Source: Lingula anatina
Taxonomy: Eukaryota > Brachiopoda > Lingulata > Lingulida > Lingulidae
Direction: 5' to 3'
DNA length: 61,108 nt
NCBI RefSeq assembly: GCF_001039355.2
Contig: NW_019775058.1
Coordinates: 1-61,108, forward strand
A model generated the notes under the pieces. The model did no database searches. It was not told where the DNA came from and saw nothing but the letters and a program-made list of their open reading frames with translations. Shown in pieces: positions 1 to 11,934 of the stretch. Made by a program: the position numbers and the translations under genes. Positions within the stretch are counted from its first letter, which is position 1. Each line of letters starts with the position of its first letter.

Positions 1-453
1 ATATTTTTGGTAATATATTAACACAAAACAAAGAATTTGCATACTACGAGGTTTGATATGTAAAACTTATTTCATGTCTTATATGTAAATTTTTATGTCA
101 CCTTAAAAGTTTGACCATATGAGGAATACTTTAAAACGTACATATATCACATATCTTATTACATGTATAAAACAGCAGGTTATTGCTGATTTTATTTTTT
201 AAGATATCATATGTACATATCTGTATGCAATATTGTCATGAGAGCCATATGTCAGAGTGAACGAGACTTACGGTAATGGCTGTCAGCCCTCGCTAAAACC
301 TTGTACAATTTTTAGTCGTTAGCATCAATTTGCATACTTTGAAATAAAACAATATGTACGTTTGCCACTTTCTGTCTATCTTTCCACTAAATTAAAATTC
401 TCTTCCTGTTCACATTCTTATACAAATTTGGGAATTTTATTTCAGTATCTAAG

Positions 454-3400
454 AAGCTCTTGGGTGTCACGTGTAATAGAACATTGGAATGTAGAATACA
501 ACACAGCGTATGTAATACGTCTAAAATCTGTGCGTGCGACCGTTCCTTCATTGAAGACGACGGCATATGCGGTAAGAAAAAATGTTAACATACCATCCAA
601 ATATGTGTCTCATCGGAATTATTGGTGCGTTTGTGGTCGCTGTGATAAAAAAGAGAATCATGTCAGGGGAACCTTCAGCAAAAGGCATTTTCCCTTAATG
701 TTGTTTTTTTTTTCAAACGGGTTTGCGTTCTTGCTGAATTTTAAATTCTGAAAGGAACCTATAAATACAACCATTTGACTGTTCTAGTGTTTAGTTATTT
801 CTGTAAAACTAATATTTCATGAATTTTTAACCTGAGTTTATTTTTTCATAAGTGTCATCTGGAAAGCAAGCAGCACTGGGCGAGGCCTGCACAAGGATAG
901 TTACATGTAACACTACCAATGCAACGTGTAACAACAATACTAAACGGTGCGAATGTGTGGACGGATATTTCCAGGAACAAAATAAATGCGGTGAAAATGC
1001 ATTTTATTTTATTTAATTTTATTTTTTCATTTTTCAATGAATATATAAAGTTCTTTTCTGAGAGAATGCTATTTTAATCATGCAAATAGAACGCAGCTGA
1101 CAGTATTTCTGGGGCATTTTAACACTAACCACAAAGTGCATTTCTTAAGTGGGTGTAATGCTCTACTTATTCAAGTGCATATTAAGTGACAGTGCATAAA
1201 TATCTACACTCCCTACACAACAATTTTTTAACTGGAATATCCTGAAAAACATACTTGCATGTTTTGTAATGTTTTGATTATGTTACAGTTGAGAAGAAAC
1301 GAGTTGGGGAAAACTGTACCGATGATAGCCAATGTGAAGACCAGAATTCTTTCTGCCTTGGCACTTGTCTATGTAATGAATATTATTTTTTCAACATCAG
1401 TAGCAGGCATTGTGGTGAGTCGTTTCTGTTGAAGTGAGTTTTGTATGCATATATATTTTATATTCACTTTGTTTTTCGTTCTGAAATTCCAAATGATCAA
1501 TTTATGTAGGGCAAGCTTCATTTTTAGTTCCGTTTTTAGAACAGAAGAAAGAGTTGGAAATGTTCTGCAATGCAACGTTCTCACAATCTGAACAGCAGTG
1601 TCGTACAAATGGATCGGTGTGCCACAACAACACATGCCAATGTGATACACAGAAATACTTCCCTGATGCCAATGAATGCAGTGAGTAGAAATGCTTTTTC
1701 AGTGTTAAATTAGTTGTATTAAGCGTCTGTGTTATTTGTTCAAGGGGCCAGTCTGGTTGGGGGTTATGGAGCACTCATTACGTGTAATATACGTGATCGC
1801 GTATGCAGTTGTGGTGAATGCCAAAGATTACACAAATTAAGAGGCATTCGTTAAACTATTATACGCGTAACAGTTTGTGCGCCGTTGATGGGTGATTTTT
1901 ATCGTATTGGTCAAGGACCTATTCATTCGTAATACTACAATAACTGAAAAAATTATTTAAAATGTACATTTACACTGAATCAGCTAAAGAAAAAGGACCC
2001 TACCTTAACCGCTACAGTACCAATAAAGTGTTAATTTTATATTTGAGGATATTTAATTTATATTATTTTCACAGAGGCAAAGATTGCGCTTGGAGGACAA
2101 TGTGAAATCACAAAAGGAAATGATCAGTGTAAACTCAACTCCACTGTGTGTGATGAAGAGACAGGGAAGTGCCAGTGTGACGGTGGTCATTACCAGATTG
2201 ATAGCAACACGTGTGGTAAGCAACCACCTTAGAATATTTTACAATGAAACATTTTAAAAAAGGAAAAAATGAACATTTTTAGGGGGTTTAATGCGCTTGC
2301 AGATGGAAAATCTATAAATTATTTATATTTCTATCATCCAAAAGGTAATTCGTTAAGCAATAGCAAAACTACGTTTTATCTATATTAAACTGAATGAAGA
2401 GGCCTTAACGGTTAAAAAAATTCTCTAAGCTGTTGTATCTTTGCAGAACCAAAACGACAAATCAACGGTACCTGTCAGAACGCGAGCCACTGCCTTGATC
2501 CAAATGCAATCTGTGTAGGCTCAAGATGCGTTTGTGAAGAACAGTATTTCTATAACGACGCCACAGTAAATTGCGGTAAATTAGCGCTCTTATAAGTTCC
2601 TTTCTAACTAAAGATCAGATTATTTTTACTCTCTCTCCACCCCACCCCCCAACTATCTGTGTGTGTGTGTGTTGAACTGACCCACTGGTGACGTTTCCAG
2701 GAAAATTCTTTTTTTTTCTATATGAAGGTCTAACCCACTGAGACTGGCTTTAACATATAATCATTTACTCTTCCTTATTAATCATAATAATTCTGTTATA
2801 ATGATCAGACTTAAAGAAGCCTCTTCACTCGCCATGCTCGAAGGACATTGAGTGTAAGACTACCAACGCAACGTGTGAAGATGGTAAATGCTCCTGCAAA
2901 GCTGACTTGATACCTATTGAATCTGGAGTTTGTGGTAAGTATTGTTCTTAAAATATGCTCTGTAAAATATTATAACCTTTATATTTCATCTCTGTATATT
3001 ATACTTTATCATTTTAATTTAATAATTAAAATTTCTTGATTTTTTTTTCTTTCAAATCGATTGGTTTTAATTGCGTGAGAGATTAACAATTCAGGGAAAT
3101 CCAGTTCTAAGAAATATAATCATGGTCTCCAAACTGCATTACACAGACTTTCTTTAAAGATTGTTCTAAAGAAGATTGTGGACCATACTCCTCACTGCAA
3201 TTCCTGCTGGTGTTTATGCTGACTTTGTTTCATCATGTATATTCTAGTGAATAAAGACCCATGTGAGGTACCACCCAAGTGCGCTAATGGAGCCACGTGC
3301 GTGGCGGTGGGCGAGCGAGACCGCCGTTGTCAATGTAAACTGGGCTTCCGGGGAGAAACCTGTGATATAGGTAGAGCATTCTTTCCCTCATGAAGTCAAT

Positions 3401-6400
3401 AAAAAATGATCCCCAGATAATGTTAAAAAGTTTGTAAGTTTTAATTTATCTACAAGTACATTTAAGCTCAAAAGAATTTTGATGAAAGGTTTCTTGGCAG
3501 CTTGAACATTAATTTCACCTTGCTATTGTTTACTGAGAAAACGTGAAGCTTTCAGTGTAAAGTTAACCGCATGTTCAATATCAAATTGAGACGCTGTCTC
3601 ATTTGATTTTAATTACATTCAGTAGAAAATAATTCAAAATATTTTCTGTTTCGATTTCTGTTTAAATACTGTGTAATAAAAGATGCCAGAAAAAGAAACG
3701 TACGTACAATGTACAGGAGAGTTTTGCTAAATTACCCTATTCTTTTATATTAAGCTGTCTTTTTCATGTCTTTTAACCCAGAGGTACCAGATCCGTGTAT
3801 ACGGCAGCCATGTAAAAACGATGGAACATGTGTTAGGACATCTAACTATAACTACAGGTGTTCGTGTACGGAAGACTTTGCCGGGAGACACTGCGAAGAT
3901 GGTATCTCTATTGGGTTTCTTACACGTTCTTACTTTAGAATAGATGAGAAGCGCACACATTTACTATAAAATTTAGTACTTGAATATACGCAATTTTCTT
4001 TTCGTTCATACCCGAAGATCGCAGAAAATGGGCGCTTCATGCTCTTAAATATTTCTGAGAGCACTTGCGTACATACATGCATTGAATATCTGTATTTGTA
4101 TTGTAAATAACAGTATGTGTGTATCAGTACAAAATGCACACTTTTTCTCTTAGGCCTAAGACTTCAATATAGATGATAACCCTTTTCTTATTTTTCACAC
4201 AATGATTTTCAGGGGTAAGTATATTTCAAAACTCCCTCAGCATCAAAACGACCCCGGACGGTCCAGTGGAATGGAATCCTGCACTTGAAGACACGTCCTC
4301 CCAGGCCTTCAAAGATATGGCAAATGATATATGCGAAGCAGTAAGTACAATTTATTGTAGAGATATGGGTTTATATGGGCATCTAAGATTCTACTTTTTT
4401 TTTTTTTTTTTTTTTTTGCTTTATTAGTAAGAACATTGATGTAACATTATTGAAAGATTTTGTATTTTTACTTTGTAGTAAATCCAACTGATGCATACCC
4501 AGTATTTAAGCTGATACTACTTTGAATTTCGGTACAAAAAATTGTTTCTGTTTTAAATGCGTATAAAAGTAATACTATAACTACACGTATTTTTGCAACT
4601 CCAGGTGAGCAGGGCGTACCAGAGTGGTGATCTACGAGATACCTATGACAGGTGTGAAGTTGTCAAATTGTCCAAGGGCAGCATAAAGGGCGACTATAAA
4701 GTATACTTCAAAACAAACGCTGGTGCTATTGTAACGGCAGATGCAGTGACAACAGCGTTCAACCAAACAATTGCGAAAGAGTCTCTAAGTCAAATACTGA
4801 AAGTCAGTGAAGATGCCTTAGTTATTTCTGAGAAACGTTTTGAAGGTGGGTTCATTGAAAATCACCAAAAACCTGCAATGTTATGTGCAATGAATGCTGA
4901 ACAGTTCAGCGTCCTCTGCATTTTAGTCCTAAAATATTTTGAGATTTAATTTTAAATTGTTTGTTTGATTATTGAATTTATGAAATATAGCATGTTTTCG
5001 TGTGCAGAAAGTCATTCATTAATTTAATTCAGCGTTCGACGTCTGTGCTAATGGTAATCACAGTTGCTCTCCTTACGCTGACTGCAAGCATCAAGCGGCT
5101 TACGGAACGTACACCTGTGACTGCAGAGAGGGGTTTGAAGATGACAGTGTTGAAAACAAGGGGCGTATCTGCACAGGTACGTGTCCATTTTGTTCCAAAT
5201 AAGGCCACATTTTATCGCTATTTCATATTTGTACTTTACATCTGTGATAATTGCTTTCAATTAGAAGTATTTTACCAAGCTTGGAATATTTAAATCTTTT
5301 GAAATACCAGTATGTCAAATATTAATGTGTAAGTTTCTTAAAACACGGGAACGTATTGACTAACACAAAAGTTTTTTACGTAAAAAATAATATAAAAAAT
5401 GACGTTGTTATTAAGTGAAACTTAATTCAAAATTCTGTTTAGAAATATGCCCAGACTGTATGAACGGAGGAGTATGTCAGAGAGTCATAGGAAACCTATC
5501 GTCGTGCAGGTGAGACACAAACTGACGCGTCAAGGATTAATTGGTATATGTGAGACAAATACAAGACACCACTTTGTCCTTATTTTGGGGGGACGGGAAT
5601 ATAACTAAGCCATAATATATACGCACTCCCATTGAGTAAAACTTGAAGTTATTAACAAAAAAAGAATTAATGCCGGTGCGCGATAATTATTCAGACAGTG
5701 TTCATTATTGATATGATTATTGTTTTGTCTGTTGTTGCTGTTTCTCTCTTATCTGACTCCTTTGGATTTCCTCCACAGGTGTATAGATGATTTCACAGGC
5801 CCATACTGCAATGGGCCCCAAGGTAGGGCACACGCAGGAAATATCGTTAATTGCATGTTAAGAAAAAAAATGTACACGCGTTTACGGAATCGGCGATACA
5901 TTTCACATTTTTTAAAATTGCAGTTATTAAAATTTCACAGATATAAGTAAAAAAGTCACGTGTAACTCATATCTAACCTTGGTGGACTCTTTATACTGTA
6001 AAGATTATATTTTCGACATTTGATAAGCAGATTTTCACCAAATGTAGTCTTATTTTCATTCATATTAGATTTTAAGTAATTTGCAATATGCTTCTTTGAT
6101 ATTTTAGCTCTGAAAGGATGGCGTCTCGCTTCGGTTTCGGTCGGCGGTTCGGTAGGGGCTGTTCTTGTTCTAGTCGTTGCGGTGTTCGCCGGTCTCACTC
6201 ACAAAACTAGACGCAGTCTTCACAAGTATAAGGAGACCTTGCTTCACTCTAAATCGGAGACAAACCTAGAGACCCCCGACGAGTCCCCGTCAAGCAGCCA
6301 GGAAATGGAGAGAAAAACGTATCCTAGCAACCACGGAGAACAGACCTATCAGGATATAGCAGACGCACGTGAAGATCCGGAAGCACGGCTGGCTGTAATC

Positions 6401-6628
6401 CAGAGAGCGGTGGATGCGGCACCAGATATAGTAAGATGGAAAGTCATGTCTGGCTGTTTCTTTTTATATATTTATTTATTTATTATCATGACACTTTACT
6501 TGAAATTGAACAGCATTTGCTGTGTTTTAATTAGAATGTCTCGTTTTAATTAGAATGTCTCCTTTATCAAAAGATTAAATTGGAGAAAAATCATTTTGTC
6601 CACTATGAAATTTTCAATTGAAAACAAG

Positions 6629-6683
<55 letters not shown>

Positions 6684-7337
6684 AGTTATCTATGTAAAAA
6701 CTGATATCTGAAAGTCTAATCTAGGACTGGGCCTTTGCCAAAAAGATCAAGCCAATATCGAAGTATGACGCTGTAGAGGAAAAGGATGAAAGACCAACAT
6801 CCCAGCGCAGGAGTAATTATTACGAGGTGCATATAATTTTTCTTCGTTTGATTATAATCTTTATCCTATTGTTTCTGTATATATTTAATTATTGCTTTTT
6901 CATTATTTTTTAGTATCATTTTATCTTCATGATTATTTTTCTTTTGTTTTATTTATCAGGACATTAATAAAGTTAATGAAGAATGTGGAAAGGAGTTTTT
7001 TCCTGCAAAAAAGTCAACTTTTCAAATCAAAATATTGAAAGTTTTCCATAACAGCACACCAACACCCCCTTTTACAACGAAACATGAACAAACCTTGGAC
7101 AAACAAAATCAACTGGCCCAGTGCACATAGCTATTCATTTTATAATTATTCCTTGATTAATCTATAAAAGGTACAGGGCATTGCTAGTGTCAAGTTTAAT
7201 TCAATATATATAATCTCATTTTTAGTATGACTGATGTGTAATAATTTCAGATGGATGAACCACATCAGGAGACAAGATATCGTGACAGTGGCAGGGATCC
7301 CCAACAGATGTTTTTCCACTCAGCGACCCAGTTCTGA
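454..7337 (+). CDS. EB/EGF/SEA-domain type I membrane protein (3' part of gene, 17 exons)
   Basis: Exons: 454-571, 853-990, 1289-1414, 1540-1680, 2075-2215, 2447-2575, 2809-2934, 3248-3370, 3782-3901, 4213-4340, 4605-4846, 5033-5176, 5443-5509, 5779-5822, 6108-6430, 6725-6825, 7251-7337 (TGA). About 765 residues are visible; the N-terminus and signal peptide lie left of the window. The first seven exons each encode one cysteine-rich EB-like module, such as the one beginning ALGEACTRIVTC. Then come two EGF domains (CKNDGTCV...CSCTEDFAGRHC type) and a SEA domain over exons 4213-4846 with its typical hairpin KGSIKGDYKVYF. A calcium-binding-type EGF, a split EGF, a membrane helix (SVGAVLVLVVAVFAG) and a tail of about 145 residues with several tyrosines follow. 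SEA domains often self-cleave at G-S, which is present here. Likely a cell-surface adhesion or matrix receptor; no specific orthologue recognised. The first acceptor (AG at 452-453) was chosen because the one at 445 puts a stop in frame. Position 1-453 looks like intron. Confidence 0.85.
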
Positions 7338-7654
7338 ACCCTGCATGTACGAGTTATAGACGAGATGCGCAACGATAGGGATAGAAAAAGTGGTATATTT
7401 GCTTCTGAACTATTAACGAGCACCTCAGCCAAATTTAAACTGTTTTTAAATTCTAAATGCCTGCTAATTTATCACTGGGTCAATGTACCATGTACCTCAG
7501 ATGGACTATTTATAAATGCGAACATCCTGTAATTTAACATACGAAAAATTCAATTAATCTTCACAGCTGGACTGAGATTTTGATATATATCTCTATTTTT
7601 GTAATTTGTTTTTCATTGTGTGATAAGGAGTTAAATTGACATTTCCCATGTATT

Positions 7655-7735
7655 AATAAAGTGTCAATGCATACAGTGTTGTTTTAGCAATTAATTCATT
7701 TTATGATTTGTATAAAATTTGTAGTTTTAAATAAA
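7655..7735 (+). terminator. Polyadenylation signals of the EB/EGF/SEA gene
   Basis: AATAAA occurs at 7655-7660 and again at 7730-7735, 320-400 bp after the TGA at 7335-7337. Either could end the transcript. The following stretch, 7736-8405, is AT-rich and has no coding exon. It is the convergent 3' boundary with NICN1, whose minus-strand AATAAA candidate (TTTATT on the plus strand) is at 8130-8135. Confidence 0.55.
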
Positions 7736-8405
7736 ATCAAGAACATCTTACAAAGTTTCTGATTTATTGTATTTATAAACTTAACAAAAAGTATCACAAT
7801 TCAGAGAGTAATGTTTACCATAAATCGTGCTTAAGAAGATATACGCTTAGGCATGTCAGTTATTAATAAGAAAACTAAACATGACTAAAAAGATGACAAA
7901 AATTATCTTTTCTATCAACAGGCCGATAGTCCAACATGTTAAAACAAATGGAATGTTTAACAGACAACTTCTATATCAACATTTCCAAGGTCTGACTTCT
8001 TCAATGACAGGTTGATATTTAAAGCAAATGCTTTACTTAATGTTTGTCAATACAAACAGTCACCAACTCACAGCTGGTCAACACCACAATGAAAATAATC
8101 TTATGCACAATGCAAACAATCATGATACGTTTATTTAGCTGCTGAACTTAAAAGATCTTAAATAATTATAATAATCTTTAATTTATTTAATTCAGCACAA
8201 AATCCTTCCGTAAAAAAATTTCACTGCCAGCAGTTGTCTAAGGGTCACCGTGGTTTGTTGTCACTTCAAGATGTCATGAAAATGATCCCTTTGTCATGAA
8301 ATGCACTACACTACACCCCTTCTATCCACACCATATTTCCTCACAGTGACTGCCCTTGTGCGACTTCACAGAACAATATACCAGAAGTACTGGCATGGTG
8401 CTTGG

Positions 8406-11400
8406 TCAAGTATATGACAACAGATTAATGTCATAACTGTTGTCCACCTGGAAATATATGATAAAATATATAATATTAATATATCTTTGAGCTTGAACAC
8501 AAAATAGTATCTCAGTGCACTGCAACTTATATAAAATTGGACATGGAAAAACAAGTTTAATTTAAGATTTAATATTATCCTGAATCAACAATTTCACATT
8601 TATCAAAACATTAATTGAAGTCAACCAAGTTTTAATGATCTGTATTGACATAATATAATATAATATAATAAAATTAAAATAATGTGTAAGTAAAGGCAAA
8701 GAAAAAACATTTCAAACCAAAATACAATGATTCTAGTTAAGACATTTCTCTGTAGGTCTCACATCACGTCACAGAGAATAGTTCAATGATTAGACTGGAA
8801 TAAATATAAAACAATGCATCATCAAGTTCAAATCACGGGCCTCCTTTTAACCAACTACTCAAAAGCACTTTACAACAATCACATGAGATTAAATTCTCTA
8901 AATTTCTAGAAGTCCATGAGAACACTTACGTCAAATCTTCCCAGAGATACTTGGGTCTGGTTAGCCGTAGCTTGCTGGACCATAGCCCACATCTGTTGTA
9001 AGTGACTGGACAGGTCATCCATGGGAGGAAGTCCCTGAAACATCAATGATTGTTGTAATATACTCTTAAATTTCAAAACTCCTAAAACACCTTTATTATG
9101 CAATTATTCAACCTTTTTTTAAGATTTTATGAAGGGATACCTGAAATACAAATAATTTTCTTAATTACTCTTCAATTCCAAACACCTGTCTTTTGCATAT
9201 ATTCAACTTTTTTTTAATATTTCATTATGGGGCAAACTGAAATACAAATAATTTTCATAATTACTCTCAAATTCCAAACACCTGTCTTATGCAAATATTC
9301 AACTTTTTTTAAAGACTTTATGTATGGCTACAAGAAACACAAATAAAAGCTAAATTAGTCCCAAATTTTAAATGCCAGTCTCATATCATGCCTCATAAGT
9401 ACAAATAGTTTTCAGTCTCTTTCAAAACAATTCTTTTTTTACCAATAATAATATCACTCTTTCACTTGACATAACTATATGATTACTTTCAGCACATATT
9501 TTACCTTTATTTCTTTTTCCTCTGGGTAGTCTCCATGGGCCCTTGGAGGCCTCAGTAACCAGGCTGGTAATGGCGCACTCTTAGCAGTCTATGAAAATAT
9601 ATGTACATGGATAAGATCAGAAAAGAAACTCTTATGACACTGAAACATAATTACTATCACTACACATATGTAATACCTCAAAGCAACTTACATAAAATTG
9701 GACATAGTGAAACATGATAGAACTGAAAGATAATATTATTGAGAATCTACAAATTCATATTTATCGAAAATATAATGTCAAAACAATGAAAAGGGTGAGA
9801 TTTTTACTGCACTGTACTGATATAATATAATAAAATATAATATAATATAATGAAATAATAGTTTGACAGAAAAGGCAAAGAAAAAACATTTAAACCAATA
9901 TGAAGACATTTCTCTTCACCACACAGATATCAAAAGAAATCACCCAATCAGTCAATCGATTGGCAGGTTGAAAGCGGTTGATCAGATAGTTAACCAATTA
10001 ATTAACCCTACCTCAGAAGTAGTTTTTACAAAGGTCAGCTCTTCCAGTTTAAATTCCTTCCACACAGGAGACGGTTGTCTCAGTATAAACCTTAGACCTG
10101 TCACATTGGTGAGATCAAACAGAAGCTGGAAGATGAGATAAAATATTATTACTTTGTTGCACTATCAACAAGATAAATATGCCCAATCATCAAAAAATTT
10201 CTCTTGAAATACTACGTAATATAATTTATGCATCCACAAAACATTAGGTGTAAAATTATGTCCTTCAATAAAGAAAAAATTGCTTGTTATTTCACGTAAA
10301 TACAATTTGAATGCAGAAAATATGACTTGTGTCATCTTTATAAAAAATTACTTTGAAAATAAAAATTTTGGGAGAAAAATACACAAAATAAATATCAAAG
10401 TAATGTAATTTTTTTTTTTAATGTTAAAACATCTATTAAATACCTGTTTTCTGGTGACAGTAAAGTAATCTTGAGCTCCAGTCTCAAAATGTGGATTTGG
10501 CATAAGCTTCATTCTCTTTAGACATGTTTTCCACTTAGGCTCAACTATTGGTAAAAACAATAAAAACAGCACTGGTAAATTACACTGTTAAATGTTCACA
10601 AACTGGTATAATGTACGCACAGGTTTCCCCTCATTTTAACAACAAAGATAGTTTTCACTTAAACTTTGTCTACATCCCTCAAACACAACAACGAACATAA
10701 AACAATACAGGTACATCAGCGTTAATGAATAGGGCATCAAATGCTATTATCATAATTGTTGATTTAGTAAAACTGAAGTATACTCACTGCCTGGCTCTTC
10801 TTTCCTCCGTGCCATTACCGTCAACGTGTGACCATAGTAATTTTTGAAGCTGAATTCATTAATCTGAAAAAGCAATATGTAACATATGTTAGCTGGCCAT
10901 CTACATCTTGTAGGAACCACTTTGTGCTATTAACTTTTCAGCCTTCTAGCCATTCAGACCACCAGTCTCCTAAAATCTACTGGTCTAAATCAGTATTCAC
11001 TGGTTTGAACAAAAATTTCAGTGTGACTGGACATTTTCCCCTATTGCATTAATATAAGTAATAACAAGACCCTGATTTTGTCAAATGTTTTCTTTTTCTT
11101 TTTATTTAGAATTATCATGTGACAGTTACATTTCGGGGGAAAATACTTCAAATTGAAAGCTTTTTTGAAAACTTATAGGAAAAAAAACTAATGGCAATTT
11201 AGACCACTAAATTCAAACATTAAAAAATTTTACTGGACCAGTGGCCAACATCACAGTCTGAGGGAAGTTTTCATCCGTTGGTTTAAATTCTACACTAAAA
11301 AATACTTAAAATATTATAACCATGCATCGCTTAAAATATATGCATGTTTAAGTAAAACACCGTCTTTCACAGTGCACCTTATTCACATACTTTTAACACC

Positions 11401-11725
11401 CCTGACCCCTCAACCAGACACACACACTTACACACACACACACACTGGGTGTCACTTGTCATTTTTAAAAATGAAAACAACTACATGTACAGGTGCCCAT
11501 GATGGGGGGGGGGGGGTCGCATTTAGGTACCTCCACTGACACCGTGTTCGGAAATGCAACATCGAATATGCAGCATCCAGAAAAGAACTCTTTCTTGGGA
11601 TCCCCAACTTTGATATAAACCGGTGTCTTCACGGTCCCGTTTTTCGGATCAGCGTTCATGGTGGTGTTTACTCCATCGATCAAAAATGTTGTCAACCTGT
11701 AAACGGAAGTTGAAGTCTGCAACAT
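8406..11725 (-). CDS. NICN1: Nicolin-1, tubulin polyglutamylase complex subunit
   Basis: Minus-strand exons in transcript order: 11531-11725, 10788-10863, 10444-10544, 10012-10125, 9505-9588, 8930-9034, 8406-8447 (TGA at 8406-8408). All borders are GT-AG and the joined frame is open, giving 238 residues against about 213 in vertebrates; the excess is at the N-terminus. Family blocks seen: FSFKNYYGHTL, WKTCLKRMKLMPNPHFETGA, TGLRFILRQPSPVW, LSSHLQQMWAM, LGRFD, and the short last exon VDNSYDINLLSYT, which matches the conserved nicolin C-terminus. Nicolin-1 is known as a component of the complex with TTLL1, TPGS1/2 and LRRC49 that glutamylates tubulin in neurons and axonemes. The tiny 42-nt last exon is easily missed: without it the frame would read through the donor of the 8930-9034 exon to an early stop. 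The gene shares a promoter region with the capping protein gene. Confidence 0.93.
8517..9910. repeat. Direct repeat pair and minisatellite in NICN1 introns
   Basis: A diverged direct repeat of about 230 bp occurs at about 8517-8748 and again at about 9675-9910. Both copies run from an ACTTATATAAAATTGGACAT-like start through a (TATAA)n tract to GGCAAAGAAAAAACATTT and end near GACATTTCTC. They flank the exons at 8930-9034 and 9505-9588. Between those two exons, 9060-9385 holds about three copies of a roughly 100-bp unit built on ATTCCAAACACCTGTCTT and CAAATAATTTTC. Confidence 0.7.
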
Positions 11726-11934
11726 CTCTAGCTTTTGGAATTTTACGAGAACATTGAATTTTGAAGATATGGTAAGAATCTGGTGAAAGTTATGTTTAGA
11801 ATTACGTTTTACTAATTTTTACCTGATATCCGTAAAATGTGTGCATGCGGAGTTGGCTATTTTGAGAAATAAACCTCAATCCCAGAATGCATTGAAAGGC
11901 GTGTACCGCAAAAGACACACAGACAGACAGCAAA
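11726..11934. promoter_or_regulatory. Bidirectional promoter between NICN1 and the capping protein gene
   Basis: The two start codons are 209 bp apart, head to head. CCCAGAATGC at 11881-11890, within CAATCCCAGAATGCATTG, matches the core of the ZNF143/STAF binding motif, which is common in vertebrate bidirectional promoters. No TATA box lies at a sensible distance from either gene. The sequence AAAATGGC spans the capping protein start codon and resembles a YY1 core. Transcription starts were not measured, so the promoter role is inferred from layout and motif. Confidence 0.7.

Noticed and set aside
8906-9103. NICN1 ending at the TAG reached by reading through the donor at 8929
   Set aside because: The 42-nt exon at 8406-8447 restores the conserved C-terminus YDINLLSYT with correct phase, so the read-through end is not the main product.
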